This document shows positions 5,387 to 6,985 of a stretch of DNA of 6,985 bases, in pieces (position 1 is the first letter of the stretch; every line of letters starts with the position of its first letter). The notes below the pieces were generated by a model, which was not told where the DNA came from, did no database searches, and was given only the letters and a program-made list of their open reading frames with translations. This DNA comes from Treponema sp. (GTDB lineage: Bacteria; Spirochaetota; Spirochaetia; Treponematales; Breznakiellaceae), in the NCBI GenBank assembly GCA_031261385.1, contig JAISJS010000200.1:1-6985 (forward strand), read 5' to 3'. Made by a program: the position numbers and the translations under genes.

Positions 5387-6637
5387 ATGTCGTGGACCCT
5401 TTACCGGTATATTCTGACTGAGACCATGTTCAGCTTCCTTGTCTCCTTTCTCTTTTTCTTTTTTATTTTTTTTGTAAATCAGCTGCTGCTCCTGGCTCAG
5501 GAAATCCTCACCAAACCTGTTCCCTTTGGACAGGTGGCGCTGCTTGTACTTTTTTCGATCCCATCGATAATAGCAATGTCCGCCCCGTTCGCCTCCCTCG
5601 TTGGAACCCTTATGACAATAGGGAGAATGACCAGCGACAATGAAGTTTTGGTGATGCTTTCTTCGGGGCTTTCTTACCGGACCATTTTTATTCCGGCCAT
5701 TACCGTGGGGATCATCATCTCGATAATTTCATTCATTGCAAATGATGTGCTGCTTCCGGCGGGGACCGTTCAGTTTTCACGGCTGTACCGGCGTATCCTT
5801 GTGTCCACTCCGGCGCTGGAACTGGAAGCCAATTCCGTTAAACGCTTTAAGGATACGGTGATTGTCACCGGGAATGTCACGGGCAATTCCATCGACAATG
5901 TGCTGATCCTCGACAAAACAGGCGACGGAGAACGGCGGGTGATCATGGCAAACAACGCCGAGCTCAAGGATGCCGGAAAACAGGGCCTGAGCCTCGATCT
6001 GGAACGGGCCTTTATCCAGTCCTCCAAGGAAATCGCCCGGCAGGATTATGATTATGCGTCCAGCACCTTTCTCCAGTACTGGGTACCCCAGGAGGACCTT
6101 ATTCAGGCGGTGAATTCCGTCGGCCCCCGAGAAATGAGTTCTACCGATGTACGCCGCGAAATCAAAATAAAAAATGCTGAACTTGGCCGGCGGACTGAAG
6201 AGCGGAAAAGCCGTATCAGCGGCCACGCCCTTGACCTTGAAGAAAGCCTTCGTATGGGCCCCGGCGACCCGTCATGGAACCGCAAAACAAGCGCCCTTGG
6301 CAATTACCAGCGGGAAGCCCAGTCACTTGTCTCGATGGCCCGGGACCGTACAATAATGCTCTACAAGCTCGAATATTACAAGAAATTTTCGATCCCCTTT
6401 GGAGCGCTTTCCTTTGTGTTCCTCGCCGTTTCGCTGGGGCTCCTGGCAAAAAAAAGCGGGCAAACCGTGGGATTTATCTTTGGCCTTATCATCGCGGTAA
6501 TTTATTGGGCGTTGCTTCTCGGCGGGCAGACCATGGGGATACGGCTCGGCTATAATCCCTTCTGGTCCATGTGGCTGCCCAATATCCTTGCCTTGTCCTC
6601 CGGGCTTGTCATGGGTATCATCCGCGTGAGAAAATAA
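5387..6637 (+). CDS. lptF: LptF/LptG (YjgP/YjgQ) family permease, first copy
   Basis: The 416-residue membrane protein belongs to the permease family that, with the ATPase LptB, lifts lipopolysaccharide out of the inner membrane into the Lpt bridge. Predicted helices are TM1 about 14-36 (phenylalanine-rich, FLFFFFIFF), TM2 50-78, TM3 100-125, then a large periplasmic domain, TM4 about 334-356, TM5 363-385 and TM6 390-412. The GRMTSDNEVLVMLSSGLSYR segment between TM2 and TM3 fits the coupling helix that contacts the ATPase. It is about 50 residues longer than E. coli LptF (about 366); the extra length is probably the charged segment at about 254-332 before TM4. ATG 5387 follows dut by 29 bases, with GAGG (5366-5369) or GGGG (5371-5374) upstream. 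It could be the G-type partner; the symbol rests on position in the pair. Confidence 0.88.
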   Translation: MSWTLYRYILTETMFSFLVSFLFFFFIFFVNQLLLLAQEILTKPVPFGQVALLVLFSIPSIIAMSAPFASLVGTLMTIGRMTSDNEVLVMLSSGLSYRTIFIPAITVGIIISIISFIANDVLLPAGTVQFSRLYRRILVSTPALELEANSVKRFKDTVIVTGNVTGNSIDNVLILDKTGDGERRVIMANNAELKDAGKQGLSLDLERAFIQSSKEIARQDYDYASSTFLQYWVPQEDLIQAVNSVGPREMSSTDVRREIKIKNAELGRRTEERKSRISGHALDLEESLRMGPGDPSWNRKTSALGNYQREAQSLVSMARDRTIMLYKLEYYKKFSIPFGALSFVFLAVSLGLLAKKSGQTVGFIFGLIIAVIYWALLLGGQTMGIRLGYNPFWSMWLPNILALSSGLVMGIIRVRK

Positions 6638-6641
6638 ATTT

Positions 6642-6985
6642 ATGCAGCACAACGGGCAGCGCAAACTGGGGCGCTTTATCCTTGACCGGTATCTTGTACA
6701 GCAGTTCCTCCCCATTTTTGCCGTCGCCATCAGCATGTTTGTACTGCTTCTTTCCCTCATCGACCTCTTTGCAAATCTTTGGCGTTACCTTAATTACGAA
6801 GTGCCCTTTAAGGATATTATGCGGGTAAGCCTGTTTTACCTTCCCAAGAGTTTTTCCTATGCCCTGCCGATAAGCCTCCTTTTTGCCGCCGCCTATACCC
6901 TGGGGGATCTTTACAGCAGGAATGAACTTACCTCGATATTTTCTTCGGGCATCCCCTTCTGGCGTTTCAGCGTATCCCTGGTCAT
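6642..6985 (+). CDS. lptG: LptF/LptG family permease, second copy, N-terminal part
   Basis: ATG 6642 opens a frame that runs off the window end, giving 114 codons. It starts MQHNGQRKLGRFILDRYLVQ, typical of the family's N-terminus (a basic segment with RYL before TM1). TM1 is around residues 22-45, a second helix lies around 62-85, and the likely ATPase-coupling segment reads LGDLYSRNELTSIFSSGIPF. The residue pattern NELTSIFSSGI parallels NEVLVMLSSGL of the preceding gene, so the two are related partners. The start is 4 bases after the lptF stop with a poor Shine-Dalgarno sequence, suggesting coupled translation. The periplasmic domain and TM4-6 are outside the window. LptG versus a second F-type subunit cannot be settled here. 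Confidence 0.85.
   Translation, partial: MQHNGQRKLGRFILDRYLVQQFLPIFAVAISMFVLLLSLIDLFANLWRYLNYEVPFKDIMRVSLFYLPKSFSYALPISLLFAAAYTLGDLYSRNELTSIFSSGIPFWRFSVSLV

Overview
The window is a dense, single-strand (+) housekeeping gene block from what looks like a spirochaete of the Treponema lineage, possibly a moderately GC-rich one such as a termite-gut type. This assignment rests on protein style and on the gene order infB-rbfA-truB-ribF-rpsO-pnp-dut-lptF-lptG, which matches what I remember of treponemes (in T. pallidum, infB through pnp lie together). No database search was possible. No mobile element, CRISPR array, tRNA, rRNA, factor-independent terminator or convincing internal promoter was found. 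No intergenic gap exceeds 30 bases, so the whole window is probably one transcript entered from upstream, near nusA-infB.

Layout: positions 1-234 hold the last 77 codons of infB (IF-2). Next come rbfA (30S maturation), truB (tRNA psi55 synthase) and ribF (FAD synthetase), each starting within a few bases of, or overlapping, the previous stop codon. Then follow rpsO (ribosomal protein S15), pnp (polynucleotide phosphorylase), dut (dUTPase) and two LptF/LptG-family permease genes, the second cut off by the window end. The first six genes serve translation initiation, ribosome and tRNA maturation, flavin cofactor synthesis and RNA turnover. dut protects DNA from uracil. The permeases belong to a family that extracts lipopolysaccharide from the inner membrane.

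I found no undescribed multi-gene system. The points worth a second look lie inside ordinary genes. (1) An array of CTCTGCG units with 9-10 base spacing, next to an AT-rich stretch, sits in frame in the 3' part of truB and looks like a dispersed repeat captured by the coding region. (2) ribF has a good adenylyltransferase half, but its C-terminal half lacks the riboflavin-kinase signature. (3) Two adjacent stem-loops lie at the end of ribF just before rpsO, and one contains a G-U/G-C step like the S15 rRNA target, so they may form an S15 autoregulatory leader. (4) The PNPase tail is built from 15-base DRDRx repeats. (5) Homopolymer tracts occur in truB (C9) and in lptF (T6/T8). (6) LptF carries a long charged segment before its fourth membrane helix.
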